The notes under the pieces are model-generated. The model was given only the letters and a program-made list of their open reading frames with translations, ran no database searches and was not told the origin of the DNA. This document shows positions 1-7,925 of a stretch of DNA of 64,000 bases, in pieces (the first letter of the stretch is position 1; the number at the start of each line of letters is the position of its first letter). Source of the stretch: CAIVVT01 sp963838205 (lineage in GTDB: Bacteria > Acidobacteriota > Terriglobia > Bryobacterales > Bryobacteraceae); NCBI GenBank assembly GCA_963838205.1, contig CAWIQF010000008.1:62001-126000 (forward strand). The letters are read 5' to 3'. The position numbers and the translations under genes were made by a program.

Positions 1-680
1 GGCGTATCGACGTCGTCGGTGAGCGACAGCACGCCGCCGGTGGCGCAGACCTTAATCAGATCGGCGCCGTGCTTGAGCATGTAGCGCACGGCGTGGCGGA
101 ACTCGTCGGGCGAATTGGCGATGCCCTGGCGATAATCGGGCTCATTCGGCGCGGCGGCCGCTGTCCAACCGTCGGTGGGGTCGCAATGGCCGCCGGTGGT
201 GCCGAGCGCGATGCCGGCGGTGAGGATGCGCGGACCGTCGGTGAGGCCGCGATTGATGGCATTGCGGAGCCCGACGTCGATCCACTCGGCGGCGCCGACG
301 TTGCGCACGGTCGTGAAGCCGGCCAGCAGCGTAATGCGCGCGATGGCAGCGGCTTCGAAGGCTTTCTCGGCGGGCGTGGTGCGCAGGTCGTGATACTCGG
401 ACTGGTAGCGGTCCATGCTGAACGGGTAGGTCAGATGCGTGTGCGCGTCGATCAGGCCGGGCAGCAAAGTGGCGTTGCCCAGATCGACGATTTCCGCGCC
501 GGCGGGCGCGGTCCCGCCCACCTGGGTGATCTTCCCGTTCTCCACGACGACCAGGCCTGGAGAGACGGTCTGGTTGGCAGTGCCGTCGAACAGGCGCGCG
601 GCTTTCAGGGCCACTGGATGGGACTCGGCGAAGGCCAGCCCGGAGAGCAGCAGGAGTGGAAGCAGGTTACGGAAACGCAT
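1..680 (-). CDS. Secreted imidazolonepropionase-like amidohydrolase, N-terminal part
   Basis: This gene runs off the left edge of the window; only about 226 N-terminal residues are present. The minus-strand translation starts with MRFRNLLPLLLLSGLAFA, a typical Sec signal peptide. It continues into the amidohydrolase beta-sandwich (residues about 24-65, KAARLFDGT and ITQVGG) and then the metal-binding motif LLPGLIDAHTHL (His-x-His) that starts the TIM barrel. Further on it shows GFTTVRNVG and ILTAGIALGTTGGHCDP, characteristic of the metal-dependent amidohydrolases related to imidazolonepropionase and prolidase-type enzymes. The reaction is probably hydrolysis of an amide or peptide bond outside the cytoplasm; the substrate cannot be told. 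It is divergent from the aminopeptidase at 748, with 67 bases between the starts. The family call is secure; the catalytic C-terminal residues lie outside the window. Confidence 0.85.
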   Translation of the reverse strand, partial: MRFRNLLPLLLLSGLAFAESHPVALKAARLFDGTANQTVSPGLVVVENGKITQVGGTAPAGAEIVDLGNATLLPGLIDAHTHLTYPFSMDRYQSEYHDLRTTPAEKAFEAAAIARITLLAGFTTVRNVGAAEWIDVGLRNAINRGLTDGPRILTAGIALGTTGGHCDPTDGWTAAAAPNEPDYRQGIANSPDEFRHAVRYMLKHGADLIKVCATGGVLSLTDDVDT

Positions 681-747
681 GGTGAGAATCAGGATCGCAC
701 AGCGGGCGGCCGCGCGGCCAGCGCGATGATAAGATCGAGAGGACATT

Positions 748-1830
748 GTGGCTGAATCGACCTACCAGGCGCGGCGCGAACGATTGTTGGAGCTGCTCGC
801 AGAGCGGAAGACGGCCGCGGCGGCGTTCTCGCATCTCCCCAATATCCGGTACCTGACGGGCTTCAGCGGATCGAGCGCGCTGGTCTTGCTGAGTGCGCGG
901 GAAGCGGTCCTCTACACCGATCCGCGCTACGAGTTGCAGGCGGCCGGGGAGACCGATTGCAAAGTGCGGGTGATTCGCGGCGCGCTGTGGCCGGAACTCG
1001 TCAAGAACGTGCGGCGGCGGCGGGCGAATTCGCTGGGGCTGGAGGCGGAACATCTGGCGCAGGCGGAGTACGCGCGAATCGGCGAGCAGTTGGGGCCTGT
1101 CGTCCTGCTGAGCGACGTGAGCGGATTGGCGGAAGGCTTGCGGGCGGTGAAGGACGAGGGCGAGATCGAACTGATCCGGCGCTCGATGGATGTGTGCGGG
1201 CGGGCGTACCTGCAGACGTTGAAGAAGATCCGCGTGGGCATCAGCGAGGCGCAGATCGCGGCTGAACTGGAGTACAGAATGCGGCGCCTGGGGGCGGAGC
1301 GGCCGGCGTTTGAGACGATTGTGGCGGCGGGAGCGCGGTCGGCGCTGCCGCATGCGCAGCCGACTGGGTCGCGGGTGCAGGCCAATCAGCTAGTATTGGT
1401 AGACATGGGCGCCAGCCGGGAGGGCTACGCCAGCGATATGACGCGCGTCATGCATACCGGCCGGCCGACAGCGCCAACTAAACGACTGTATACGGCGGTG
1501 CTGGAAGCGCAACTGGCGGCGCTCGACGCGGTACGGCCGGGCGCGACCTGCGCGAGTATCGACGGCGTGGCGCGCCGGACGCTCACGCGGCTTGGGTATG
1601 GAGAGTTTTTTGTGCATTCGACCGGACACGGGCTCGGCCTCGAGATCCACGAAGCCCCGCGCATCGGACGCCGGGTGAAGGACGTGCTCGAGCGGAATAT
1701 GGTGATCACGATCGAGCCTGGCGCCTATATCCCGGGCCAGGGGGGCGTCCGGATCGAGGATACGGTAGTGGTGACCGCACGAGGCGCGGAGGTGCTGACG
1801 GCGGTTCCGAAGGAATTACTGGTTCTCTAA
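748..1830 (+). CDS. Xaa-Pro aminopeptidase (M24B metallopeptidase)
   Basis: A 360-residue creatinase/aminopeptidase P-fold protein, expected to remove N-terminal residues preceding proline in the cytoplasm. The N-terminal creatinase-like domain is residues about 1-130 (NIRYLTGFSGSSALVLLS). The pita-bread catalytic domain follows, with the dinuclear metal ligands visible in order: Asp in LVLVDMGAS, Asp in YASDMTRV, His in HSTGHGLGLEIHE, Glu in ITIEPGAY and Glu in VRIEDTVVV. The length matches short bacterial PepP/PepQ-type enzymes. Translation begins at a GTG with GAGAGG a few bases upstream; no signal peptide is present. It ends two bases before accB, so it is probably co-transcribed with accB-accC, an arrangement seen in several bacterial phyla. 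Whether it prefers dipeptides (prolidase) or longer peptides cannot be read from sequence. Confidence 0.93.
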   Translation: MAESTYQARRERLLELLAERKTAAAAFSHLPNIRYLTGFSGSSALVLLSAREAVLYTDPRYELQAAGETDCKVRVIRGALWPELVKNVRRRRANSLGLEAEHLAQAEYARIGEQLGPVVLLSDVSGLAEGLRAVKDEGEIELIRRSMDVCGRAYLQTLKKIRVGISEAQIAAELEYRMRRLGAERPAFETIVAAGARSALPHAQPTGSRVQANQLVLVDMGASREGYASDMTRVMHTGRPTAPTKRLYTAVLEAQLAALDAVRPGATCASIDGVARRTLTRLGYGEFFVHSTGHGLGLEIHEAPRIGRRVKDVLERNMVITIEPGAYIPGQGGVRIEDTVVVTARGAEVLTAVPKELLVL

Positions 1831-1832
1831 GC

Positions 1833-2336
1833 ATGACCCTCGAAGAGATACGCGATCTGATCAAGACCGTCTGCGACAGCGGCATCGCCGAGTTGGAGGT
1901 GCAGCGCGGAGACAACCGCGTGTGGATCAAGCGCACCGGCGCCACCCTGACGCAGGAAATTGTCGTGCCCGCGGCAGCGCCGCCGATGGCGAATCCACCC
2001 GCGCCGTTTGCGCAGATTACCGTGCCGGCAACGGCTCCAAGCGCCGCGGACACGGCTTCGGCAGTGGCCGGAGAGGCGGATCTGACGGACCCGACGCTAA
2101 AGGCGATCACGGCGCCGATCGTGGGCACGTATTACGAATCGCCTGCGCCGGGCGCGGAGTGTTTCGTGAAGGTCGGCGATGCGATCCGGCCGGGCAAGGT
2201 GCTGTGCATCATCGAATCGATGAAGCTGATGAATGAGATCGAAGCCGAGCTGGCGGGCACGATCGTGAAGCGGCTGGTGGAGGATGGGCAGCCGGTGGAA
2301 TACGGCGAGACGCTGTACCTGGTGAAGCCGGACTGA
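1833..2336 (+). CDS. accB: Biotin carboxyl carrier protein of acetyl-CoA carboxylase
   Basis: A 167-residue carrier that swings biotin between biotin carboxylase and the carboxyltransferase in the first step of fatty-acid synthesis. The N-terminal 40 residues form the AccB-type helix/strand segment (LIKTVCDSGIAELEVQRGD). A Pro/Ala-rich linker covers about residues 44-80. The C-terminal biotinyl domain contains CIIESMKLMNEIEAE with the biotinylated lysine at about residue 131, and the 'thumb' segment APIVGTYYESPAPG before it, typical of AccB. It lies between pepP (2-base gap) and accC (13-base gap), so it is the middle of an operon. The carboxyltransferase genes accA and accD are not in the window. 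Confidence 0.97.
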   Translation: MTLEEIRDLIKTVCDSGIAELEVQRGDNRVWIKRTGATLTQEIVVPAAAPPMANPPAPFAQITVPATAPSAADTASAVAGEADLTDPTLKAITAPIVGTYYESPAPGAECFVKVGDAIRPGKVLCIIESMKLMNEIEAELAGTIVKRLVEDGQPVEYGETLYLVKPD

Positions 2337-2349
2337 GGCCGCATAGACG

Positions 2350-3723
2350 ATGCGCAAGGTACTGATCGCCAATCGCGGCGAAATCGCATTACGCGTGATC
2401 TGCGCGTGCAAAGAACTGGGGCTGCAGACGGTGGCGGTGTACTCTGAGGCCGACCGCTACAGCCTGCACGTGCGATTCGCCGACGAGGCAGTGTGCATCG
2501 GTCCGGCGAAGAGCGCGCTGAGCTACCTGAACATTCCGGCGGTGATCAGCGCGGCGGAGATCACCAACGTCGACGCGATCCATCCGGGCTACGGATTCCT
2601 GAGCGAGAACGCGGACTTCGCCGAGGTGTGCCAGGCGTCGGGGATCCGGTTCATCGGACCGCGGCCGGAGGTGATCCGGCTGATGGGGCTGAAAGAACGG
2701 GCGCGCGAGGAGATGAAGCGGCACGGCGTGGCGATCCTGCCGGGGTCCGAGGGGATTCTGAAGCACGCGGCGGAAGCGCAGGAAGTGGCGGCGCGCATCG
2801 GCTACCCGGTGATACTCAAGGCATCGGCCGGCGGGGGCGGCCGCGGGATGCGGGTGGTGCGCGATGCGGCGGATCTGGCGGGGCAGTTCACGCAGGCGCA
2901 GAACGAAGCGGAGGCCGCATGCGCGTGCGGCGACCTGTACTCGGAGAAATACATCGAGCGGGCGCGGCACATTGAGTTCCAGGTGCTGGGCGACGAGCAC
3001 GGCGAGATCGAGATCCTGGGCGAGCGCGAGTGCAGCGTGCAGCGGCGGCACCAGAAGCTGATTGAAGAGGCGCCGTCGCCGGTGATGACGCCGAAGCTGC
3101 GCAAGCGCGCCGGCGGCGCGTTGAAGAAAGCTCTAAAAGCGATCGGGTACACCAATGCAGGCACCGTCGAGTTCATCATGGACGAAGACGGCAACCTGTA
3201 CTTCATCGAGGTCAACGCGCGCATCCAGGTGGAGCACCCGGTGACGGAAGCGGTGACCGGCGTGGACCTGGTGAAGGCGCAACTGCGGATCGCGATGGGG
3301 CAGAAGCTGCACGACATTCTGGGCGGACCGGTGGAAATGCGCGGACACGCCATCGAATGCAGGATTAACGCCGAGCACCCCGAGACGTTCACGCCCTGCC
3401 CGGGCCGGATCAAGGCGCTGAACCTGCCGGGCGGCATGGGGATCCGGGTGGACACGGCGGCGTACGTGGACGGAGTGATCCCGCCGTATTACGATTCGCT
3501 GGTGGCGAAGCTGGTGGCCTACGGCCGCGACCGGGCGGAGGCGATTGCGCGCATGCAACGGGCGCTGGATCTGTTCATCGTGGAGGGGATCCATACCTCG
3601 ATTCCGCTGCACCAGCGGATCCTGGCCGACACGGAGTTCCAGGCGGCGAACATCGACACGCAGTACGTGCAGCGATTCTTCGAACGCGCGAAGGCCGCGG
3701 AGACGGTCCCGGCGGGGGCTTAA
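2350..3723 (+). CDS. accC: Biotin carboxylase subunit of acetyl-CoA carboxylase
   Basis: A 457-residue ATP-grasp enzyme that carboxylates the biotin on AccB using ATP and bicarbonate. The start MRKVLIANRGEIALRVI is the canonical N-terminus of AccC. The ATP-grasp glycine-rich loop is KASAGGGGRGMRVV at about residues 157-170. Further family signatures are SVQRRHQKLIEEAPSP, FIEVNARIQVEHPVTEAVTG and the C-terminal domain with RINAEHPETFTPCPGRI. The length is slightly above the usual 445-450 residues, with a short tail ending AETVPAGA. It shares an operon with accB, so the two partner subunits are made together. All catalytic motifs look intact. Confidence 0.97.
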   Translation: MRKVLIANRGEIALRVICACKELGLQTVAVYSEADRYSLHVRFADEAVCIGPAKSALSYLNIPAVISAAEITNVDAIHPGYGFLSENADFAEVCQASGIRFIGPRPEVIRLMGLKERAREEMKRHGVAILPGSEGILKHAAEAQEVAARIGYPVILKASAGGGGRGMRVVRDAADLAGQFTQAQNEAEAACACGDLYSEKYIERARHIEFQVLGDEHGEIEILGERECSVQRRHQKLIEEAPSPVMTPKLRKRAGGALKKALKAIGYTNAGTVEFIMDEDGNLYFIEVNARIQVEHPVTEAVTGVDLVKAQLRIAMGQKLHDILGGPVEMRGHAIECRINAEHPETFTPCPGRIKALNLPGGMGIRVDTAAYVDGVIPPYYDSLVAKLVAYGRDRAEAIARMQRALDLFIVEGIHTSIPLHQRILADTEFQAANIDTQYVQRFFERAKAAETVPAGA

Positions 3724-3754
3724 GCGGCGGCGGCCGGGAATCGCTGGTCCGGAA

Positions 3755-4555
3755 ATGGCGCAGTCAGCCACAGCGCGGCCACCGATCGTGGAGTTCAGAC
3801 ACGTAAGCGTGGATCACGGTGCGTTCCGGGCGCTCGACGACATCACGCTGGCGATTCACGCCGGCGAACACACGGCCATCCTGGGTCCGAACGGATCGGG
3901 TAAATCCACATTGCTGAAGGTGCTGACGCGGGAGTGCTACCCGCGGCTGTTGGAGCCGCCGCCGGAGGTACGGATCCTGGGCCAGGACGCGTGGCGTTTG
4001 TTCGACCTGCGGACGGCGCTGGGCATCGTGACCAACGAACTGGTTGAAAAATGCACGAAGCCGTACCCGCTGCGGGAAACGGTGCTGAGCGGATTCTTCG
4101 GCAGCATCGGCGTGTGGCCGCATCACGTTGTCACGCCAGCGATGGAGGAGAAAGCGCGCGAGGTGATGGAGCGGCTGGAGATTGCGGGTCTGGCCGAGCG
4201 CGAGATGACTTCGATGAGCTCGGGCGAGCAGCGGCGCGCGGTGATCGCGCGGGCGCTGGTGCACGATCCGCGGGCGCTCGTGCTGGACGAGCCGACCAAC
4301 AGCCTGGACGTCCACGCCACGCGCGAACTGCGGGGGACGATGCGGCGGCTCGCCGCAGCGGGCATCACCATCGTCCTGGTGACGCACCACCTGCCGGACA
4401 TCATTCCGGAGATCGGGCGGGTGGTGGCGCTGAAGCGCGGGCGGATTCTGGCCGATGGGCCGAAAGCGCAGCTCCTGCGCGCGGAGACGCTGAGCGCGAT
4501 CTTCGACACGCCGGTGGAAGTGCTGGAAACGTCGGGCTACTATCACATGTGGTAG
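3755..4555 (+). CDS. Orphan ABC transporter ATP-binding protein (YlmA-like)
   Basis: A 266-residue single nucleotide-binding domain. Motifs in order: Walker A GPNGSGKSTLL at about residues 47-57, signature MSSGEQRRAVIARAL (a variant of LSGGQ), Walker B ALVLDEPTNSLD and switch VTHH. I chose the ATG at position 3755 (MAQSATARPP) because the open frame extends upstream through the end of accC without coding character. No permease or binding protein is adjacent, so the transported substrate is unknown; similar lone ATPases are annotated YlmA or molybdate-type ATPases. It follows accC by 31 bases and may be transcribed with it. It could pair with a distant permease or act as a non-transport ABC protein. 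Confidence 0.85.
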   Translation: MAQSATARPPIVEFRHVSVDHGAFRALDDITLAIHAGEHTAILGPNGSGKSTLLKVLTRECYPRLLEPPPEVRILGQDAWRLFDLRTALGIVTNELVEKCTKPYPLRETVLSGFFGSIGVWPHHVVTPAMEEKAREVMERLEIAGLAEREMTSMSSGEQRRAVIARALVHDPRALVLDEPTNSLDVHATRELRGTMRRLAAAGITIVLVTHHLPDIIPEIGRVVALKRGRILADGPKAQLLRAETLSAIFDTPVEVLETSGYYHMW

Positions 4556-4621
4556 ACGGCGCGGGCCGGCCGCCGGCCTGACCGAAAGCGCAAGCGGGCG
4601 TGTTTCCGCGACCCCATACCC

Positions 4622-4650
4622 TAGAAACGGACCTTAAACTCTGTTATGAT
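4622..4650 (+). promoter_or_regulatory. Possible sigma-70-type promoter of the hydrogenase operon
   Basis: TATGAT at 4645-4650 is a good -10 match. With a 17-base spacer, TAGAAA at 4622-4627 matches four of six -35 bases. The predicted transcript would start close to 4657, just before the GGGAGG ribosome site at 4662-4667, giving a very short leader. This is pattern matching only. Confidence 0.35.
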
Positions 4651-4674
4651 TCTGGCCGGTTGGGAGGCGCACGA

Positions 4675-5817
4675 ATGCGCGATAAGGCGTGGCGGCTGAG
4701 CCCGGAGCATCTCGGGCGGTTGATCGCGCTCCTCGCGGAGCAGGGGTACGAGGTGATCGGGCCCCGAAAGGAAGGCGCGGCCATCCGCTGGGGGCCGGTC
4801 GGCAGTCTGGACGACTTGCCGGCCGGCGTGGGCAGCGAATCGACGCCCGGCCATTACCGGCTGCGCGAGCGCGCGAGTCCGGAGCGCTTTGCGTGGGGCC
4901 CGTCGCCGGACAGCGTCAAGCGCTGGCTGCACGTGCCGGAGGCGCGGTTCGCGCAGGCGTCAAGAACTAACGGGACATTCCACATACTGCACGAAGAGCC
5001 GCCGTCGGCGAAGGTGGCGTTTCTCGGGCTGCGGCCGTGCGACGTGGCGGCGCTGGAGCGGCTGGACAAGGTGTTCATGGAGGACCGTTTCGTCGAGGAG
5101 CACTATGCGGCGCGGCGGCGCGACGCGCTGTTCATCGCGGTGAATTGCACGGTTTCGCTGGAGACGTGCTTCTGCGCGTCGATGGAGTGCGGACCGCGGG
5201 CGGCGAAGGGCTTCGACATCGCGCTGACGGAGCACGTGAGTAGCGGCGAGGCGCCGGACGCCCTCGAATACATGGCCGAGACGGGCACGGCGCGGGGACT
5301 GCACCTGGTGGAAGCGCTGGGCGCGCCGCGGGCCGAGGTGGCGTTCGTGGCAGAGTGCCGCGAGGCGTCGAAGCAGGCGGGAGCGAGCCAGAGCCGCAAG
5401 GTGGACTGGCGAAGCGCGGTGGCCGTGATGCTCAGGAGCTTCGAGCATCCGCGTTGGGAGGAGACGGCGCAGCGCTGCCTGGCGTGCGCCAATTGCACGC
5501 TGTCGTGCCCGACGTGCTTCTGCGTGAACACGATCGAGAAGACCAGCCTGGACGGCCAGACGGGCGAGCGCAAGCGGCTATGGGACACGTGCTTCACGCA
5601 GAGTTTCACCTACATTCACGGCGGCAGCGTGCGCACGAGCGTGAAGTCGCGCTACCGCCAATGGCTGGGGCACAAGCTGGCGTGGTGGCAGCAGCAGTTC
5701 GGCACGGCGGGCTGCACCGGCTGCGGCCGCTGCATTGCATGGTGCCCGGCGGGCATCGACATCACGGAAGAGTTCAACGAGCTGGCGGGAACGGCACAGG
5801 GAGGGAAGAGCGTATGA
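4675..5817 (+). CDS. Group 3-type [NiFe] hydrogenase beta subunit, 4Fe-4S protein (HyhB/HydB-like)
   Basis: A 380-residue iron-sulfur subunit that passes electrons between the hydrogenase module and the flavin subunit. The N-terminal half carries Cys-containing segments FLGLRPCDVAALERL and CFCASMECGP, as in sulfhydrogenase beta subunits. The C-terminal half holds two ferredoxin-type clusters: CLACANCTLSCPTCFC at about residues 272-287 and GCTGCGRCIAWCPAGID at about residues 346-362. I selected the ATG at 4675 because GGGAGG lies 7 bases upstream; an earlier in-frame GTG at 4600 lacks such a site. It is the first gene of the hydrogenase operon and overlaps the next gene by four bases. It acts in the cytoplasm, as no signal or membrane segment is visible. 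Confidence 0.9.
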   Translation: MRDKAWRLSPEHLGRLIALLAEQGYEVIGPRKEGAAIRWGPVGSLDDLPAGVGSESTPGHYRLRERASPERFAWGPSPDSVKRWLHVPEARFAQASRTNGTFHILHEEPPSAKVAFLGLRPCDVAALERLDKVFMEDRFVEEHYAARRRDALFIAVNCTVSLETCFCASMECGPRAAKGFDIALTEHVSSGEAPDALEYMAETGTARGLHLVEALGAPRAEVAFVAECREASKQAGASQSRKVDWRSAVAVMLRSFEHPRWEETAQRCLACANCTLSCPTCFCVNTIEKTSLDGQTGERKRLWDTCFTQSFTYIHGGSVRTSVKSRYRQWLGHKLAWWQQQFGTAGCTGCGRCIAWCPAGIDITEEFNELAGTAQGGKSV

Positions 5818-6293
5818 CCACAGTGGAAGTCCAGAGCGCGCTGGCGGACCACCCGTTTCTCGCGGGTCTGCCGGAGTCGGACATTGCGAAACTGGCGGAA
5901 CTGGCCTTCGCGGTCCGCTTCCAGCCGGAGCAGATCATTTTCCGGGAGGGCGACCCGTCGAGTTTCTTCTACCTGGTCGTGACCGGGCACATTGCGCTGG
6001 AGCTGCAAGCGCCGGGGCGTGTGTTCCGGATCGAGACGGTGGGGGACGGAGAAGACCTGGGCTGGTCGTCGCTGCTGGAGAGCGTGAATAAGCAATTCCA
6101 GGCGCGCTGCCTGGAGCCGACCAGCGCACTGGCGTTCGATGGGCCGCGGCTGATTGCGTTGTGCCAGGACGACGCGGAGTTCGGCTTCCGGCTGATGAGG
6201 AAAGTGGTGGCGACGGTCGCCGACCGGTTGCGCGCGACGCGGCTGCAGTTGTTGGACGTGTATGCCAAACGGGGAGGAGGGGCGGGACAATGA
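5814..6293 (+). CDS. Stand-alone cyclic-nucleotide-binding domain protein inside the hydrogenase operon
   Basis: A 159-residue protein made almost entirely of one CRP/CAP-type cyclic-nucleotide-binding beta-barrel: FLAGLPESDIAKLAELA, then IIFREGDPSSFFYLVVTGHIAL, then a phosphate-cassette-like GEDLGWSSLL, and a C-terminal helix reaching residue 159. No helix-turn-helix follows, so it is not a CRP-like transcription factor. The classical cassette RSFGELAL/R is replaced by GDGEDLGWSSLL, without the invariant phosphate-binding arginine, so cAMP binding is doubtful. It starts by ATGA overlap with the beta subunit, behind the ribosome site AGGGAGGGAAG, and its own stop overlaps the flavin subunit. 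The position suggests a structural or regulatory partner of the hydrogenase; this is inference from context. Similar genes are found beside 3b-type hydrogenases in other phyla. Confidence 0.85.
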   Translation: MTTVEVQSALADHPFLAGLPESDIAKLAELAFAVRFQPEQIIFREGDPSSFFYLVVTGHIALELQAPGRVFRIETVGDGEDLGWSSLLESVNKQFQARCLEPTSALAFDGPRLIALCQDDAEFGFRLMRKVVATVADRLRATRLQLLDVYAKRGGGAGQ

Positions 6294-7150
6294 CGACTCT
6301 ATTGGAACCGCCTGCGGTGTCGCCGTCGCGCCCGTTGATGGAGCCGCGGCCGGGCCGGCTGGTGGGCCTCGAGAAAGAAACATACGACACGTTCACGCTG
6401 ACGCTGGAGCCGCCGGAGGGCGTGGACGCGCGCTTCCGGCCGGGCCAGTTCAGCATGCTCTACGACTATGGCGTGGGCGAATTGCCGATCTCGATCAGCG
6501 GCGATCCGGAGCGGCCGGAACAACTGATTTATACAATCCGCAGCGTGGGACCGGTCACGACGAGCATAGTCACGCGGCAGCCGGGCGAGAGCATCGGAGT
6601 GCGCGGCCCCTTCGGCACGCCCTGGCCGATGAAGGAGGCGCGCGGCAAAAGCGTGCTGATCGTGGCCGGCGGCATTGGCCTGGCGCCGCTGCGTCCGGCG
6701 ATCTATCACATCCTGCGGCATCGCGGCGACTACAACCGGCTGATGATTTTGTACGGCGCGCGCAGCCCGCGGGACATTCTGTATAAGAAGGAGCTGGCGG
6801 CGTGGAGCCTGCTGCCGGACACGCAATCGCTGGTGACGGTGGACTATGGCGGCGTGAGCTGGCGCGGGCACGTGGGCGTCGTGACGACGCTGTTCAAGTC
6901 GATCCGCACGCAGCCGACCGAGACCATCGCGCTGCTGTGCGGGCCGGAGATCATGATGCGCTACGCGAGCCGCGAATTGCAGTCGCGCGGCATTCCGAAA
7001 CAGCAGATCTACCTGTCGATGGAACGCAACATGAAATGTGCCGCGGGGTTCTGCGGCCACTGCCAGATGGGGCCGTTTTTCGTGTGCAAAGACGGTCCGG
7101 TGTTTTCCTGCGCCGCGATCGAGCCATGGATGGACCTGTATGAAATCTGA
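6290..7150 (+). CDS. Group 3-type [NiFe] hydrogenase gamma subunit, FAD/NAD(P)-binding diaphorase
   Basis: A 286-residue ferredoxin-reductase-like subunit that connects the hydrogenase to NAD(P)H. The FAD-binding barrel covers about residues 18-115 (FRPGQFSMLYDYGVGELPISISG). The nucleotide-binding half starts with VLIVAGGIGLAPLRPAIYH at about residues 123-141 and includes LLCGPEIMMRYA. The C-terminal cysteine group CAAGFCGHCQMGPFFVCKDGPVFSC is the iron-sulfur site typical of dihydroorotate-dehydrogenase-K/HyhG-type proteins. I chose the ATG at 6290 since GGGGAGGAGG lies just upstream and the start overlaps the stop of the previous gene (ATGA). It overlaps the small-subunit start by 11 bases. 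NADP versus NAD preference cannot be deduced confidently. Confidence 0.92.
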   Translation: MTTLLEPPAVSPSRPLMEPRPGRLVGLEKETYDTFTLTLEPPEGVDARFRPGQFSMLYDYGVGELPISISGDPERPEQLIYTIRSVGPVTTSIVTRQPGESIGVRGPFGTPWPMKEARGKSVLIVAGGIGLAPLRPAIYHILRHRGDYNRLMILYGARSPRDILYKKELAAWSLLPDTQSLVTVDYGGVSWRGHVGVVTTLFKSIRTQPTETIALLCGPEIMMRYASRELQSRGIPKQQIYLSMERNMKCAAGFCGHCQMGPFFVCKDGPVFSCAAIEPWMDLYEI

Positions 7151-7925
7151 AAAGCACAAGCCGGTGGTGGGCATCTTCAAGTTCGCTTCGTGCGACGGCT
7201 GCCAGCTCACGCTGCTGGACTGCGAAGACGAACTGCTGGCGGTGGCCGAGGCAGTCGAGATCCGCTACTTTCCCGAAGCCTCGAGCAACATGGGCAAAGG
7301 GCCGTTCGACATTGCGTTTGTCGAGGGGTCAATCACGACGCACCACGACGCCGACCGCATTCAACAGATCCGCCGGCAGTCGCGGCTGCTGGTGGCGCTG
7401 GGGGCGTGCGCGACGGCGGGCGGGATTCAGGCGCTGCGCAACTGGAAGGACTCAGCCGAGTTCGTACGCATGGTTTACGCCAAGCCGGATTTCATCTCCA
7501 CTTTGAAGACTTCGACGCCGGTGGCGGAGCACGTGCCGGTGGACTTCGAATTGCGCGGCTGCCCGGTGCAGAAGACGCACTTTCTCGAGGTGATATCGGC
7601 GCTGCTGATCGGGCGCCGGCCGCAGTTGCCGTCGGCGGCGCTGTGCATCGAATGCAAGCGGCAGGGCAACACGTGCGTGCTGGTGGCGAGCGATGAGCCG
7701 TGCCTGGGCCCGGCGACGCAGGCGGGCTGCGGGGCGCTATGCCCGGCGATGGGGCGCGGCTGCTACGGATGTTTCGGGCCGCACGAAAATGCCAATGCGC
7801 CGGCGCTGGCCGAGCGGTTCAGGGCGGACGGAATGAGCGAAGCCGACCTGCAGAGGAGTTTTCGCATGTTCAACGCCTGGGCGTGGCAATTCAGAAAAGT
7901 AAGCGAAGAGGTAGCAACGCGATGA
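7140..7925 (+). CDS. Group 3-type [NiFe] hydrogenase small (delta) subunit
   Basis: A 261-residue electron-transfer subunit that pairs with the catalytic large subunit. The proximal cluster motif CDGCQLTLLDCEDELL is at about residues 18-33, with further conserved segments GACATAGGIQALRN and ELRGCPVQKTHFLE. The C-terminal region carries more cysteines (CIECKRQGNTC, EPCLGP, GCGALCP, GCYGCFGP), consistent with extra Fe-S clusters. There is no Tat signal, so the enzyme is cytosolic, unlike respiratory group 1 enzymes. The ATG at 7140 lies within the end of the gamma gene and matches family N-termini such as KPVVGIFKFASCDGCQ. Its stop overlaps the large-subunit start by four bases. Confidence 0.93.
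   Translation: MKSEKHKPVVGIFKFASCDGCQLTLLDCEDELLAVAEAVEIRYFPEASSNMGKGPFDIAFVEGSITTHHDADRIQQIRRQSRLLVALGACATAGGIQALRNWKDSAEFVRMVYAKPDFISTLKTSTPVAEHVPVDFELRGCPVQKTHFLEVISALLIGRRPQLPSAALCIECKRQGNTCVLVASDEPCLGPATQAGCGALCPAMGRGCYGCFGPHENANAPALAERFRADGMSEADLQRSFRMFNAWAWQFRKVSEEVATR

Noticed and set aside
69..755. Plus-strand open frame across the amidohydrolase
   Set aside because: The minus strand carries clear amidohydrolase motifs with a signal peptide; the plus frame has none.
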